From contig NZ_JAGQDH010000013.1 of the NCBI RefSeq assembly GCF_018069895.1, positions 1 to 64,000 on the forward strand: a DNA stretch of 64,000 nt, read 5' to 3'. A model generated the notes under the pieces. The model was not told where the DNA came from. It searched no databases and saw only the letters and a list, made by a program, of their open reading frames with translations. The stretch's first letter is position 1. Each line of letters opens with the position of its first letter. Below, piece after piece: positions 42,765 to 52,231 of the stretch. A program made the position numbers and the translations under genes. The DNA comes from Roseovarius autotrophicus. Its GTDB lineage: Bacteria; Pseudomonadota; Alphaproteobacteria; Rhodobacterales; Rhodobacteraceae.

Positions 42765-44504
42765 ATGACGCGATGCGAAAGCGGGCGTGAAAAGGTCCAG
42801 TCGGATGAGGGCGTGACGCAGGCAAGGGACAGAACGTTTTTCGCGCGTCAGCGCAGGGCCGGGGCGATCCGCCTGCGCGAGGGCTGGCGGATGCTGCGCA
42901 AGCGCGGGCCCAGCCAGTTCCAGTTCTGGGTGATCGCGCTGCTTGTCGGCATCGCCGCGGGATTTGCAGCGGTCCTGTTCCGCAAGGGGATCGAGGCGCT
43001 GGAGGGCCTGCTCTACCAGACCGCTGACGTGGCGCGGCTGCAATCTCTGGCCGAGCACCTGCCGTGGTATTGGGTGCTGTTGGTGCCGGTGGCGGGGGGG
43101 CTTGTGGTGGGGCAGATCCTGCACCGCTTTACCCCCGACGGGCGGGTGCGTTCGGTCGCCGATGTGATCGAGGGCGCGGCGCTGACAGAGGGGCGTGTCG
43201 AGCGGCGCGAGGGGCTGGCCTCGGCCGCCGCCTCGCTCATCACGCTTGGCGCGGGCGGCTCGTCGGGGCGCGAGGGGCCGGTGGTGCATCTCGCGGGGGT
43301 GATCTCGTCCTGGGTGAGCGAGCGCATTCATGCCGACGGCATCACCGGGCGCGACCTGCTGGGTTGCGCGGTCGCCGCTGCCGTTTCGGCCTCGTTCAAC
43401 GCGCCGATCGCGGGCGCGCTTTTCGCGCTCGAGGTGGTGTTGCGGCATTTCGCGGTCCACGCCTTCGCCCCCATCGTGATCGCCTCGGTCGCGGGCACGG
43501 TGATCAACCGCATGTTCTTTGGCGATGTGACCGAGTTCACCCTGCCGGGAACGAGCGCGCTGGAATTCTACGTGGAACTGCCCGCATTCCTCATCCTCGG
43601 GCTGATCTGCGGGCTGGTGGCGGCGCTGATGATGATGGCGATCTTTCTGGCCGAGGATGCGGCGGGGCATCTGCAACTGCGCCTGCGCCTGCCACGCTGG
43701 CTGCGGCCTGCGGGGGCGGGGCTGCTGCTGGGGGCCATTGCGATCTTCTTTCCCCATATCATCGGCGTGGGATACGAGACCACCTCTGCCGCGCTCACCG
43801 GCAAGCTCTTGTGGCACGAGGCGATGATCTTCGCGGTGCTCAAGGTGGCGGCGGTGGCCATCACCATCGGCGGGCGCATGGGGGGCGGCGTGTTCTCGCC
43901 GTCGCTGATGGTGGGGGCGCTCACGGGCCTGGCCTTCGGCCATGTCGCCACGGCCATCCTGCCCGACTATTCCGGCGCGCTGACGCTCTATGCGCTGGCG
44001 GGGATGGGGGCTGTGGCGGCGGCGGTGCTGGGCGCGCCGATCTCGACCACGCTCATCGTGTTCGAGTTGACCGGCGACTGGCAGACCGGCCTTGCGGTGA
44101 TGGTCGCGGTCTCGACCTCGACGGCGCTTGGCTCAAAGCTGGTCAAGCGGTCGTTCTTCCTGACGCAACTCATGCGTCGCGGCATCCGCCTTGCCGCCGG
44201 GCCGCAGGATTACCTGCTGGGGATGTTCCGCGTCACCCGCCTCATGCGAGCGCCGGATCACGACCGCGCCGCCAGCGACGAGCAATGCTGGTCGCTGATC
44301 GAACAGGGCCTCTATCTTGACGCGCGTGCGACCCTGGAGACGGCCATGCCCGCCTTTGACCGCGCCGGCGTGCCGTTTCTGCCCGTGGTCGCGCTCTCGG
44401 GGGGCGACGCCCCGCCCGACCTGCTCGGCGCGCTCTTCCATGTCGATGCGCTCAAGGCCTATAACCGCGCGCTCGCCGCCGTCTCGAAGGAAGAGCACGG
44501 CTGA
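42765..44504 (+). CDS. ClC-family chloride channel or Cl-/H+ antiporter
   Basis: 579 residues. Multi-pass ClC fold with the gating-Glu motif 'GREGPVVHLAG' and the second chloride motif 'GGGVFSPSLMVG'. The first motif, normally GSGIP, is replaced by a 'RSVADVIEGA' stretch, as in the subgroup usually reading GHGVADVI. The C-terminal 90 residues form a divergent CBS-like cytoplasmic part. ATG 42765 has AGGCGA before it; a GTG at 42813 is an alternative that would start closer to the first helix. Divergent from the oxidase gene by 43 bases and convergent with holC. Confidence 0.87.
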   Translation: MTRCESGREKVQSDEGVTQARDRTFFARQRRAGAIRLREGWRMLRKRGPSQFQFWVIALLVGIAAGFAAVLFRKGIEALEGLLYQTADVARLQSLAEHLPWYWVLLVPVAGGLVVGQILHRFTPDGRVRSVADVIEGAALTEGRVERREGLASAAASLITLGAGGSSGREGPVVHLAGVISSWVSERIHADGITGRDLLGCAVAAAVSASFNAPIAGALFALEVVLRHFAVHAFAPIVIASVAGTVINRMFFGDVTEFTLPGTSALEFYVELPAFLILGLICGLVAALMMMAIFLAEDAAGHLQLRLRLPRWLRPAGAGLLLGAIAIFFPHIIGVGYETTSAALTGKLLWHEAMIFAVLKVAAVAITIGGRMGGGVFSPSLMVGALTGLAFGHVATAILPDYSGALTLYALAGMGAVAAAVLGAPISTTLIVFELTGDWQTGLAVMVAVSTSTALGSKLVKRSFFLTQLMRRGIRLAAGPQDYLLGMFRVTRLMRAPDHDRAASDEQCWSLIEQGLYLDARATLETAMPAFDRAGVPFLPVVALSGGDAPPDLLGALFHVDALKAYNRALAAVSKEEHG

Positions 44505-44512
44505 GGAAAACC

Positions 44513-44971
44513 TCATGCCTCGGCCTTTTTCTGCCATTTGCCAGAAGCTTCGGACCAGTACTGCGCTGCCGCGCCCGCGCCGGTGAGGGCGCGCCACTGG
44601 CCGCGTGCCACCTCGACCGATGCCGGGTCGTTGCCGTCAAACAGGATGCACACCCGCTCCAGTCTGTGCACCTCCTCGACGCTTACCTCGGCCCCGTCCA
44701 CCGTCATCACGCAGGCCGCCCCATTGGGGCAGTCCGTTCCGGTCGTCAGCAGCACCGGCTGGCGCGCGTCATGTGGTCCGCCCGCGCGGCCATGGGGTAG
44801 AAATCCCTCCTCGGGGCCATGCCACAGCCGCGCGTCGAGCCAGTCCATGCGCGCCGGATCGACCCCGCGCACCGCCACCCGCCAGCCCGCAGAAAGCGCC
44901 TTGTCCAGAAGCACCGGCAGGGTCTCTTCCAGCGGGCGGCGGGTGAGGTGATAGAAATAGGCCGCGCCCAT
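44513..44971 (-). CDS. holC: DNA polymerase III subunit chi
   Basis: 152 residues from ATG 44971, which shares a base with the pepA stop. Chi links the clamp loader to SSB. Pattern 'YFYHLTRRPLEETLPVLLDK' at the N-terminus, 'LWHGPEEGFLPHGRAG' and 'ERVCILFDGNDPA' are typical. Coupling to pepA is common in proteobacteria. Confidence 0.92.
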   Translation of the reverse strand: MGAAYFYHLTRRPLEETLPVLLDKALSAGWRVAVRGVDPARMDWLDARLWHGPEEGFLPHGRAGGPHDARQPVLLTTGTDCPNGAACVMTVDGAEVSVEEVHRLERVCILFDGNDPASVEVARGQWRALTGAGAAAQYWSEASGKWQKKAEA

Positions 44972-46443
44972 CAATCCGTCTCGAACATCTCGCGCACCAG
45001 CCGGTCGAGCGTCATCACCCCCCAGCCCGACGCGCCCTGCGGCGCATAGGGGGTCTCTGCCTTGACACTGGCGACCCCGGCGATGTCGAGATGCACCCAG
45101 GGCATATCGTCCTGAATGAAGCGGTGCAGAAACTCGGATGCGGTGATCGTGCCTGCGGGCCGCCCGCCCGAGTTCTTCACATCGGCGATGCGGCTTTTCA
45201 TCATGTCGGCATAGCCCTTGCCCAGGGGCAGCCGCCACAGCCCCTCGCCCTCGGTCTTCGCGGCCTTGAGCACCGCGTCGCAGAGCGCATCGTCATTGGA
45301 CAGCGCGGCGGCGTTCTCGTGCCCGAGCGCGACAATCGCCGCGCCGGTCAGCGTTGCAAGGTCGATCACGCCGCGCGGCTTGTAGGTCTGCTGTGCATAC
45401 CAGAGGAGATCGGCCAGCACGAGCCGCCCCTCGGCGTCCGTATTGATGACCTCGATCGTGTCGCCCTTCATCGAGGTCACCACATCGCCGGGCCGCGTGG
45501 CGCGGTCCGAGACCATGTTTTCCACCAGTCCCACGAGACCCACCACATTGGCGCGCGCCTTGCGCAGGGCAAGCGTGCGCATCACGCCGGTCACCACGCC
45601 CGCGCCGGCCATGTCCATGGTCATCTCCTCCAGCCCCGCCGAGGGCTTGATCGAGATGCCGCCGGTATCGAACACCACGCCCTTGCCGACCAGCGCCAGC
45701 GGCGCGTCGCCTTTGGTCCCGCCCTGCCATTCCATCACGGCCAGCTTGGAGGGGCTGGCGCTGCCCAGACCGACCGAGAGGAGTGCGCCCATGCCGAGCT
45801 TTGCCATGTCCTTTTCCTCGAGGATGGTGATCTTGAGGCCAAGATCGGCCAGCCCCTTGATCTCTTCGGCAAAGCGGGTGGTGGTCAGGTCATTGGCGGG
45901 CGCATTGACCAGATCGCGGGTGAGGAACACGCCCTCGGCCGCGGCGCGGGCGGGGGCAAAGCCCGCCTCGGCCTCTGCCGCGTCCCTGACCGTTACGGTG
46001 ATCGTGCCCGGTTCGGTCTTCTCGCCGGTCTTGTGAACGGTGTAGTCATAGCCGCGCAGCACCGCGCCAAGCGCCACCTCGCCCGCGCGCTTGAGCGAGC
46101 CGCCAAGGATGGTGAGCGCCTTGTCGCCCTTGGCGCGGCCAAGCGCAACACCGGCGCGGCGGCTTTCGTCCACGCTGGCGTTGCGTGGCAGCACCACCAC
46201 GTCGATCGCCTCCGCCGTCAGACCCGCAGGCCAGCCGAGCGAGACCAGATCGCCTGGTTTCTTCTTCTCCAGCCCGCCCCCCTCGATCAGCCGCATGAGA
46301 CCCCCGCGCATCAGCCGGTTGACGCGCCGGCCTTCGGCGTCGAGCTTGCCATCGGCGGTGACGAAGATGGCAAGGCGGCCCGCGGTCCCGGCGATGGCGT
46401 CAAGATCGGTTTCGGTAAAGCGAACGGCTGCGGGTGCGGTCAT
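44971..46443 (-). CDS. pepA: Leucyl aminopeptidase
   Basis: 490 residues, usual length of M17 peptidases. Two-metal cytosolic enzyme removing N-terminal residues. The signature NTDAEGRL is intact ('EVINTDAEGRLVLAD'), with metal ligands also in 'VGKGVVFDTGGISIKPS' and 'DMAGAGVVTGVM'. The N-terminal macro-like domain covers about 1-170. Divergent from lptF across a 130-base gap; the ATG is preceded by GGGAGA. Confidence 0.95.
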   Translation of the reverse strand: MTAPAAVRFTETDLDAIAGTAGRLAIFVTADGKLDAEGRRVNRLMRGGLMRLIEGGGLEKKKPGDLVSLGWPAGLTAEAIDVVVLPRNASVDESRRAGVALGRAKGDKALTILGGSLKRAGEVALGAVLRGYDYTVHKTGEKTEPGTITVTVRDAAEAEAGFAPARAAAEGVFLTRDLVNAPANDLTTTRFAEEIKGLADLGLKITILEEKDMAKLGMGALLSVGLGSASPSKLAVMEWQGGTKGDAPLALVGKGVVFDTGGISIKPSAGLEEMTMDMAGAGVVTGVMRTLALRKARANVVGLVGLVENMVSDRATRPGDVVTSMKGDTIEVINTDAEGRLVLADLLWYAQQTYKPRGVIDLATLTGAAIVALGHENAAALSNDDALCDAVLKAAKTEGEGLWRLPLGKGYADMMKSRIADVKNSGGRPAGTITASEFLHRFIQDDMPWVHLDIAGVASVKAETPYAPQGASGWGVMTLDRLVREMFETD

Positions 46444-46573
46444 GGTGGCATCTCCCTTTTGTCCCTGGTCCGTCCAGACCTAACGCGCCTGTCCGCCGAT
46501 GGCCAGTTAGCAGTTTTCCCCCGCGCATGTTTCGGCTAGGTTGCCGGTCAGGACGGATGCCTTGGGGGACACA

Positions 46574-47722
46574 TTGACCAGATTCGACAGATACTTGCTG
46601 TCGCAATTGATGGTTTTGTTCGGTTTCTTCGCACTTGTGCTTGTCTCGATCCTCTGGATCAACAAGGCGGTGCGCATGTTCGACAAGCTGATCGGCGATG
46701 GGCAGCCCGCCTGGGTGTTCCTGGAATTCACCGCGCTGACCCTGCCGTCGGTGATCGGCGGCATGTTACCGATCGCGGCTTTTGCCGCCGCCGTCTATGT
46801 GGTGCACCGCCTCTCATCCGAGAGCGAACTGACGGTGATACAGGCCAGCGGCTATTCCCCTCTTCGCCTGTCGCGCGCGGTGCTGGTCTTTGGTGTGATC
46901 GTCGCGCTGATGATGAGCCTTCTGGCGCATATGCTCATTCCGGGCAGCCTGAGCCAGTTGCGCCTGCGCGAGAGCGAGATTTCACGCAACGTGGCCGCCC
47001 AACTGCTGAGCGACGGCGAGTTCCTGCACCCGGCGCCCGGCATCACTTTCTACATCCGCGAGATCACCCCCGAGGGCGAGTTGCGGGACGTGTTCCTGTC
47101 GGATCGACGCGACCCCGACAAATCCATCACCTATACCTCGTCGCGGGCCTATCTTGTGGCAGACGGGGCAGGCTCGCGGCTGGTCATGGTTTCGGGGCTG
47201 GCGCAGAACATCCACCACGGCGACGCACGGCTCTTTACCACGCATTTCGACGATTTTTCCTATGACATCACCAGCCTTCTCAGCCGCAGCGGCTTCAATC
47301 TCAACAAGTTGGCATTCGCGAGCACCGTCGAGTTGCTGCGCGACCCGGGCGCGGTGGCCGAGCGAACCGGGGCCAGCCCCGGCGCGGCGATGACCGAATT
47401 GCACGGCCGCTTTACCGCCGCACTCATGTGCGTGGTGGCGGCGCTGATCGGGTTCTGCACGCTTCTGGTGGGGGCCTACAGCCGTCTGGGGATCTGGCGT
47501 CAGGTGCTGGTGGCTTTCGCGCTTCTGGTTGGGATCAAGGTGGCCGAAAGCGCCAGTTTCGGGCCGGTGATGGCCAATGCCGCGCTCTGGCCGCTGCTTT
47601 ACCTGCCCGCGTTATCGGGCTTGGGCCTTGCGCTTGCGTTGTTGTGGCTGGCGCATAATCCCGCTGTCATGGCGCGGCTCGGATCGGGTTTCCGGCGCAA
47701 GCGGCTGGAGGCGGCGGCATGA
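46574..47722 (+). CDS. lptF: LPS export permease LptF
   Basis: 382 residues. I chose TTG 46574, with TTGGGGGA as ribosome site (46562-46569), because the protein then begins 'TRFDRYLLSQLMVLFGFF', the family N-terminus. Six membrane helices around a periplasmic beta-jellyroll (about 140-270). With LptG and the LptB ATPase (not here) it extracts LPS from the inner membrane. Overlaps lptG by 4 bases. Confidence 0.93.
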   Translation: MTRFDRYLLSQLMVLFGFFALVLVSILWINKAVRMFDKLIGDGQPAWVFLEFTALTLPSVIGGMLPIAAFAAAVYVVHRLSSESELTVIQASGYSPLRLSRAVLVFGVIVALMMSLLAHMLIPGSLSQLRLRESEISRNVAAQLLSDGEFLHPAPGITFYIREITPEGELRDVFLSDRRDPDKSITYTSSRAYLVADGAGSRLVMVSGLAQNIHHGDARLFTTHFDDFSYDITSLLSRSGFNLNKLAFASTVELLRDPGAVAERTGASPGAAMTELHGRFTAALMCVVAALIGFCTLLVGAYSRLGIWRQVLVAFALLVGIKVAESASFGPVMANAALWPLLYLPALSGLGLALALLWLAHNPAVMARLGSGFRRKRLEAAA

Positions 47723-48810
47723 TCCTGCATTTCTACTTCGCGCGGCGGTTCCTGTTCAGCTTTCTGGGGGTGGCGCTGTCGCTGGGGATTGTTCTGGCGC
47801 TGATCGAACTCATGGATGCGCTGGGCGATCACCCAACCCTGCCGCTGCGTCAGGTTCTGGGGCTGGTTGCGCTTGAAATGCCCTGGGCCAATTACGAGAT
47901 CATGCCGCTGGTGGTGATTCTTGCCTCGGTTGCGCTGTTTGTGCGGATGGCCCGGTCGTCGGAGCTGGTGGTGGTGCGCGCGGCGGGGCGCTCGGCCTTG
48001 CGGGGGCTGATGGCGCCGGTGGCGGTGACCTTTCTCCTTGGCGTGCTGGCGGTGACGATCGGCAACCCGATCGTGGCGGTCGCCTCCAAGCGCGAGCATG
48101 ACCTGTCCAACCGCTATCGTGGCATCGAGACGGCGGCATTCGCCCTGTCGGACGAGGGGCTGTGGCTGCGGCAGGGCGATGCGAGCGGACAGACGGTGAT
48201 CTTTGCCGAGCGCGCAAGTTCCGATCTCGGCACGCTTTACGGGCCGAGTTTTCTGGAATTCGCCCCGGACGGAACGCCGAAAAGGCGTCTCAACGCTGAG
48301 GTGGCACGCCTCGGACGCGGGGCGTGGAGCCTCGAGTCCGTCAAGATCTGGTCGCTTGATCGCGACATCAACCCCGAGGCGCGCGCGCTGCGGATGGAGG
48401 CGGTATCGCTGCCCTCGGATCTGACGCAGGACCGAATTCTCGACAGTTTCGGGCGCCCCCGCTACATCCCGTTCTGGGAATTGCCGCGCTTCATCGCGCA
48501 GATGGAGGCGTCGGGATTTTCCGCACGCCGCTATGCTGTCTGGTATCAGAGCGAATTGTCGCGTCCGTTATTTCTGGTGGCGCTGGTGCTGATGGCGGCG
48601 GCCTTCACCATCGGCCATGTGCGCGGCACAAACGTCGGTCTCAAGGTGCTTTTCGCGGTGATCTCGGGATTTGGCCTCTACTACATCCGCAATTTCGCGC
48701 AGATCCTGGGCGAGAACGGGCAGATTCCCGTAGCCCTGTCGGCCTGGGCGCCACCGGTGGCGGCGCTTTTGCTTGCGCTCGGACTCATCCTGCACCTGGA
48801 GGACGGCTGA
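47719..48810 (+). CDS. lptG: LPS export permease LptG
   Basis: 363 residues, six membrane helices with a central periplasmic domain, the same layout as LptF. N-terminus 'LHFYFARRFLFSFLGV' is typical. Partner of LptF in the LptB2FG transporter. Shares one base with the lptD start (TGATG). Confidence 0.94.
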   Translation: MILHFYFARRFLFSFLGVALSLGIVLALIELMDALGDHPTLPLRQVLGLVALEMPWANYEIMPLVVILASVALFVRMARSSELVVVRAAGRSALRGLMAPVAVTFLLGVLAVTIGNPIVAVASKREHDLSNRYRGIETAAFALSDEGLWLRQGDASGQTVIFAERASSDLGTLYGPSFLEFAPDGTPKRRLNAEVARLGRGAWSLESVKIWSLDRDINPEARALRMEAVSLPSDLTQDRILDSFGRPRYIPFWELPRFIAQMEASGFSARRYAVWYQSELSRPLFLVALVLMAAAFTIGHVRGTNVGLKVLFAVISGFGLYYIRNFAQILGENGQIPVALSAWAPPVAALLLALGLILHLEDG

Positions 48811-50981
48811 TGCTGTGGCGCCTTGTTGCCTTTGCCGTGCTTTTCCTGGCGCCGCCCCTGGCCGCGCAGGAGCGTCTTGCGGAACCCGCGATGCTGGTGG
48901 CCGACGAGATCACGATGACTGGCGACGAGCGCCTCATCGCGCGCGGCAATGTCGAGGCGCTTTATCAGGGCCGCCGGCTGACCGCGCATGAGATCGTCTA
49001 TGATCGCGCCGCCGATCGGCTGACGATCACCGGCCCGCTCAGTCTGAGCGAGGGCACCGAAACGGTGATCCTGGCCGACAGCGCCGCGCTTGACCGCGAC
49101 CTGAGCGACGGCATCCTGCGCGGTGCGCGGATCGTGATGCATGATCAGCTTCAACTGGCCGCCCATCAGATGCGCCGCACCGATGCGCGGCTGAACGAGC
49201 TTTACAAGGCCACGGTCACCTCCTGCCGGGTCTGCGAGACGGGCCGTCCGCCGCTCTGGCAGATCCGTGCCGAGCGGCTGGTACACGACGAAGACAAGAA
49301 CCGGCTCTATTTCTACAACGCGCAGTTCCGTGTTCTGGACACGCCCGTGTTCTACCTGCCACGCCTCAGCCTGCCGGACGGATCCGTGACGCGTGCAACC
49401 GGGTTCCTTACGCCGTCAGTGGTGAACTCGAGCCTTCTGGGAACGGGCGTGCGCGTGCCCTATTTCATCACCCTCGGCGATCACCGCGACCTGACCATCG
49501 CGCCCTTCTATGCCACCAATTCCCGGCGGCTGGAATTGCGCTACAGGCAGGCGTTTCGCAGCGGTGATATCGAGGTGAAGGGTGCCGTGGCCGAGGACGA
49601 TTTCAGCAGCAAGGACACGCGCGGCTATCTCTTTGCCACGGGCCGCTTCGACCTGCCGCGCGACTTCGTGCTGCGCTTCGGCATCGAATACAGCAGCGAC
49701 GACACGTTCCTCGTCGATCACGATTTCTCCGACAAGGACCGGCTGCAAAGCGGCGTTTCGATCGAGCGCGCGCGGCGGGACGACTATGCGCGCATGGCGG
49801 TCGATCATTTCCGCAGTCTTCGGGTGGACGAGCAGAATTCCACCATGCCCAGCCTTGCCGCCAATGCCGAATACCAGCGCAGGATGTTTCCCGGCATGAT
49901 CGGAGGCGAGCTGCGCCTGACCGCGCTCGCCCATGGTCATGCCCGCCGCTCTGATCTGAGCATCGACGGACCCGACCCCGACACCTTCGCCGACGGGCGT
50001 GACCTTGCGCGCTTTACCGCCGAGGCCGAGTGGCTGCGGCAATGGATCTTGCCGGCCGGCGTGGTGGCGCAGGTCCAGACCGGGCTGGCGCTGGATCATT
50101 TCGAGTTGCGCCAGATCGGCCAGACCGCGCGTCCGCAGGCCACCGAGGTCACGCCGCATGCCGCATTGCGCCTGCGATGGCCGTTGCAGAAGATGGCCCC
50201 CGACGGTGTCGCGCATGTGATCGAGCCGGTGATGCAACTGGCCTGGTCGGGCGGATCGAACCCGAACATCCCCAACGATGAGAACACGGCGATCTCGTTC
50301 GACGAGGGTAATCTGTTCAACGTGTCGCGCTTCGTCGCGCCCGACCGCCGCGAACGCGGGCTGAGTGCCGCCTATGGCGTGAGCTACGCCCGCATCGACC
50401 CGACCGGCTGGGAGGGGCGTCTTGCCCTCGGGCAAGTCTATCGCGAGGACCGGCTGCGCGAGCCGGGCGGCATGTCATCTTTCACCACCTCCTCGGGGCT
50501 GAGCGGGCAGATGTCCGACCTGCTGATCGCCGGGCAGTTCCGCAACCAGAGCGGGCTGGTGATCACCGCGCGGGGCCTTTTTGACGACATGTTCGAGGTA
50601 ACCAGGGCCGAGGCGCGCGGCAGCTGGCGCAACGCGCGTACGAATATCGGCGCAACCTATATCTGGATGGAGAAGGATGTCCGCGAGAACCGCGATTCGA
50701 CCATCTCGGAATGGGCCATCGACGGCAGTTATCGCTTTGCCGATCACTGGACGGCCAGCGGCGAATGGCGATTCGACACGACCGACCAGCGCAGCATCCG
50801 CGCAGGCACCGGCCTTACCTACACCAACGAATGTGTCGATATCACGTTTTCGGTCTCGCGCCGCTTCACCTCGTCCACTATCCTCGAACCCGAGACGAAT
50901 TTCGGCCTGGTCATCGGGTTGCGCGGCTTCAGCGCCGATTCCCGCGACACAAGCTACACTCGCAAATGCAGGAACTCATGA
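48810..50981 (+). CDS. lptD: LPS assembly outer-membrane protein LptD
   Basis: 723 residues. Signal peptide about 1-19; N-terminal OstA/jellyroll domain (about 25-130, 'VADEITMTGDERLIARGNVE'), then the large LptD barrel. Cys139 and Cys142, plus Cys near 678 and Cys720 close to the end, are the kind of paired cysteines that form inter-domain disulfides in LptD. With a lipoprotein LptE (not seen here) it places LPS in the outer leaflet. ATGA overlap with surA. Confidence 0.94.
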   Translation: MLWRLVAFAVLFLAPPLAAQERLAEPAMLVADEITMTGDERLIARGNVEALYQGRRLTAHEIVYDRAADRLTITGPLSLSEGTETVILADSAALDRDLSDGILRGARIVMHDQLQLAAHQMRRTDARLNELYKATVTSCRVCETGRPPLWQIRAERLVHDEDKNRLYFYNAQFRVLDTPVFYLPRLSLPDGSVTRATGFLTPSVVNSSLLGTGVRVPYFITLGDHRDLTIAPFYATNSRRLELRYRQAFRSGDIEVKGAVAEDDFSSKDTRGYLFATGRFDLPRDFVLRFGIEYSSDDTFLVDHDFSDKDRLQSGVSIERARRDDYARMAVDHFRSLRVDEQNSTMPSLAANAEYQRRMFPGMIGGELRLTALAHGHARRSDLSIDGPDPDTFADGRDLARFTAEAEWLRQWILPAGVVAQVQTGLALDHFELRQIGQTARPQATEVTPHAALRLRWPLQKMAPDGVAHVIEPVMQLAWSGGSNPNIPNDENTAISFDEGNLFNVSRFVAPDRRERGLSAAYGVSYARIDPTGWEGRLALGQVYREDRLREPGGMSSFTTSSGLSGQMSDLLIAGQFRNQSGLVITARGLFDDMFEVTRAEARGSWRNARTNIGATYIWMEKDVRENRDSTISEWAIDGSYRFADHWTASGEWRFDTTDQRSIRAGTGLTYTNECVDITFSVSRRFTSSTILEPETNFGLVIGLRGFSADSRDTSYTRKCRNS

Positions 50982-52231
50982 GCATGACCCCGAGCCTTCA
51001 TCGTATCACTCGCGCTCTTGCCGCGCTTGTTCTGGCGCTGATCTGCGCGCAGGCATTGCCTTCGGGACCGGCACGCGCGCAGAACCTCTTTGCACCGGTG
51101 ATCCTTGTCAACGATCAGGCCGTGACGCGCTACGAGCTTCAGCAGCGCGTGCGGATGCTGACGCTTTTTCGTGCGCCGGGTGATGTCAACCGACTGGCGC
51201 GGGATCAGTTGATCGAGGAACGAGTCAAGCTCGAGGCCGCGCGCGCGATGGGGCTGACCCTGCCGGACGACGTGGTGCGCGAGGCCATGGAAGAGTTTGC
51301 CGCGCGCGCGAACATGAGCGCCGATGAGTTTGTTGTCGCGCTCGGGCAATCGGGCGTGTCCGAGGAATCTTTCCGCGCGTTCGTGCATGCGGGCATCACC
51401 TGGCGCGAACTGATGCGCGCGCGCTTTGCGTCGCGCGTCTCGGTCAGCGATGCGGATCTCGACCGGGCGACGCGCGCCCTTTCGGGACGCTCGCCGGTGC
51501 GGGTGCTGCTGTCGGAAATCATCCTGCCGGTGACCAGCCTCGAGGATGCCGAAGCCAGGCAGGCGCTGGCCGCGCAGATCACGACGGCCCGAAACGAGAG
51601 CGAATTCGCCGCCTTCGCGCGCCGCCATTCCGCCGCGCCTTCGGCCGCGAATGGCGGGCGCATGAACTGGACGGCGCTGTCTGATCTGCCTCCGGTTCTG
51701 CGGCAGGTGGCACTTGGGCTCGGGCCGGGCGAAGTGTCGGAGCCGTTGCCCATCGAGGGAGGTATTGCGCTGATCATGTTGCGCGACATCGAGGAGGGGG
51801 CGTTTCCACAGCCGCAATACTCCGCGATCGAATATGCCGCCTATTACATTCCCGGTGGCCGCAGCGACCAGGCGCTGGCGCGCGCGGCGCAGGTCCGCGC
51901 AGAGGTCGATACCTGCGATGACCTTTACGGCGTGGCCTTCGGTCAAGCGCCCGAGGTGCTGGAGCGTGGCTCGAAAGCCCCCGAGGAGATACCCGCCGAC
52001 ATCGCCGCCGAACTCGCGCTGCTTGATCCCGGCGAGGTCTCGACGCGGATCACACGGGCCAACGGTCAGACGCTGGTTTTCCTGATGCTGTGCGGGCGCG
52101 CGCCCAAGCTGGACGGCGAGGAGCCGTCGATCGAGAACTTGACCAATTTCATCCGTAACCAGCGCATCCAGTCGCTGGCCGATGGATTTCTCGCGCAGAT
52201 CATGGCCGAGGCGCGGATCGTCGAGCCGTGA
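50978..52231 (+). CDS. surA: SurA-type periplasmic chaperone and prolyl isomerase
   Basis: 417 residues from ATG 50978 at the lptD overlap. Signal peptide ends around residue 34 (PARA). N-terminal chaperone module ('ILVNDQAVTRYELQQRVRML') is followed by a parvulin domain (about 170-265: 'VRVLLSEIILPV', 'FAAFARRHSAAPSAANGGRM') and a second, degenerate region. Guides barrel proteins, LptD included, across the periplasm. Confidence 0.9.
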   Translation: MSMTPSLHRITRALAALVLALICAQALPSGPARAQNLFAPVILVNDQAVTRYELQQRVRMLTLFRAPGDVNRLARDQLIEERVKLEAARAMGLTLPDDVVREAMEEFAARANMSADEFVVALGQSGVSEESFRAFVHAGITWRELMRARFASRVSVSDADLDRATRALSGRSPVRVLLSEIILPVTSLEDAEARQALAAQITTARNESEFAAFARRHSAAPSAANGGRMNWTALSDLPPVLRQVALGLGPGEVSEPLPIEGGIALIMLRDIEEGAFPQPQYSAIEYAAYYIPGGRSDQALARAAQVRAEVDTCDDLYGVAFGQAPEVLERGSKAPEEIPADIAAELALLDPGEVSTRITRANGQTLVFLMLCGRAPKLDGEEPSIENLTNFIRNQRIQSLADGFLAQIMAEARIVEP

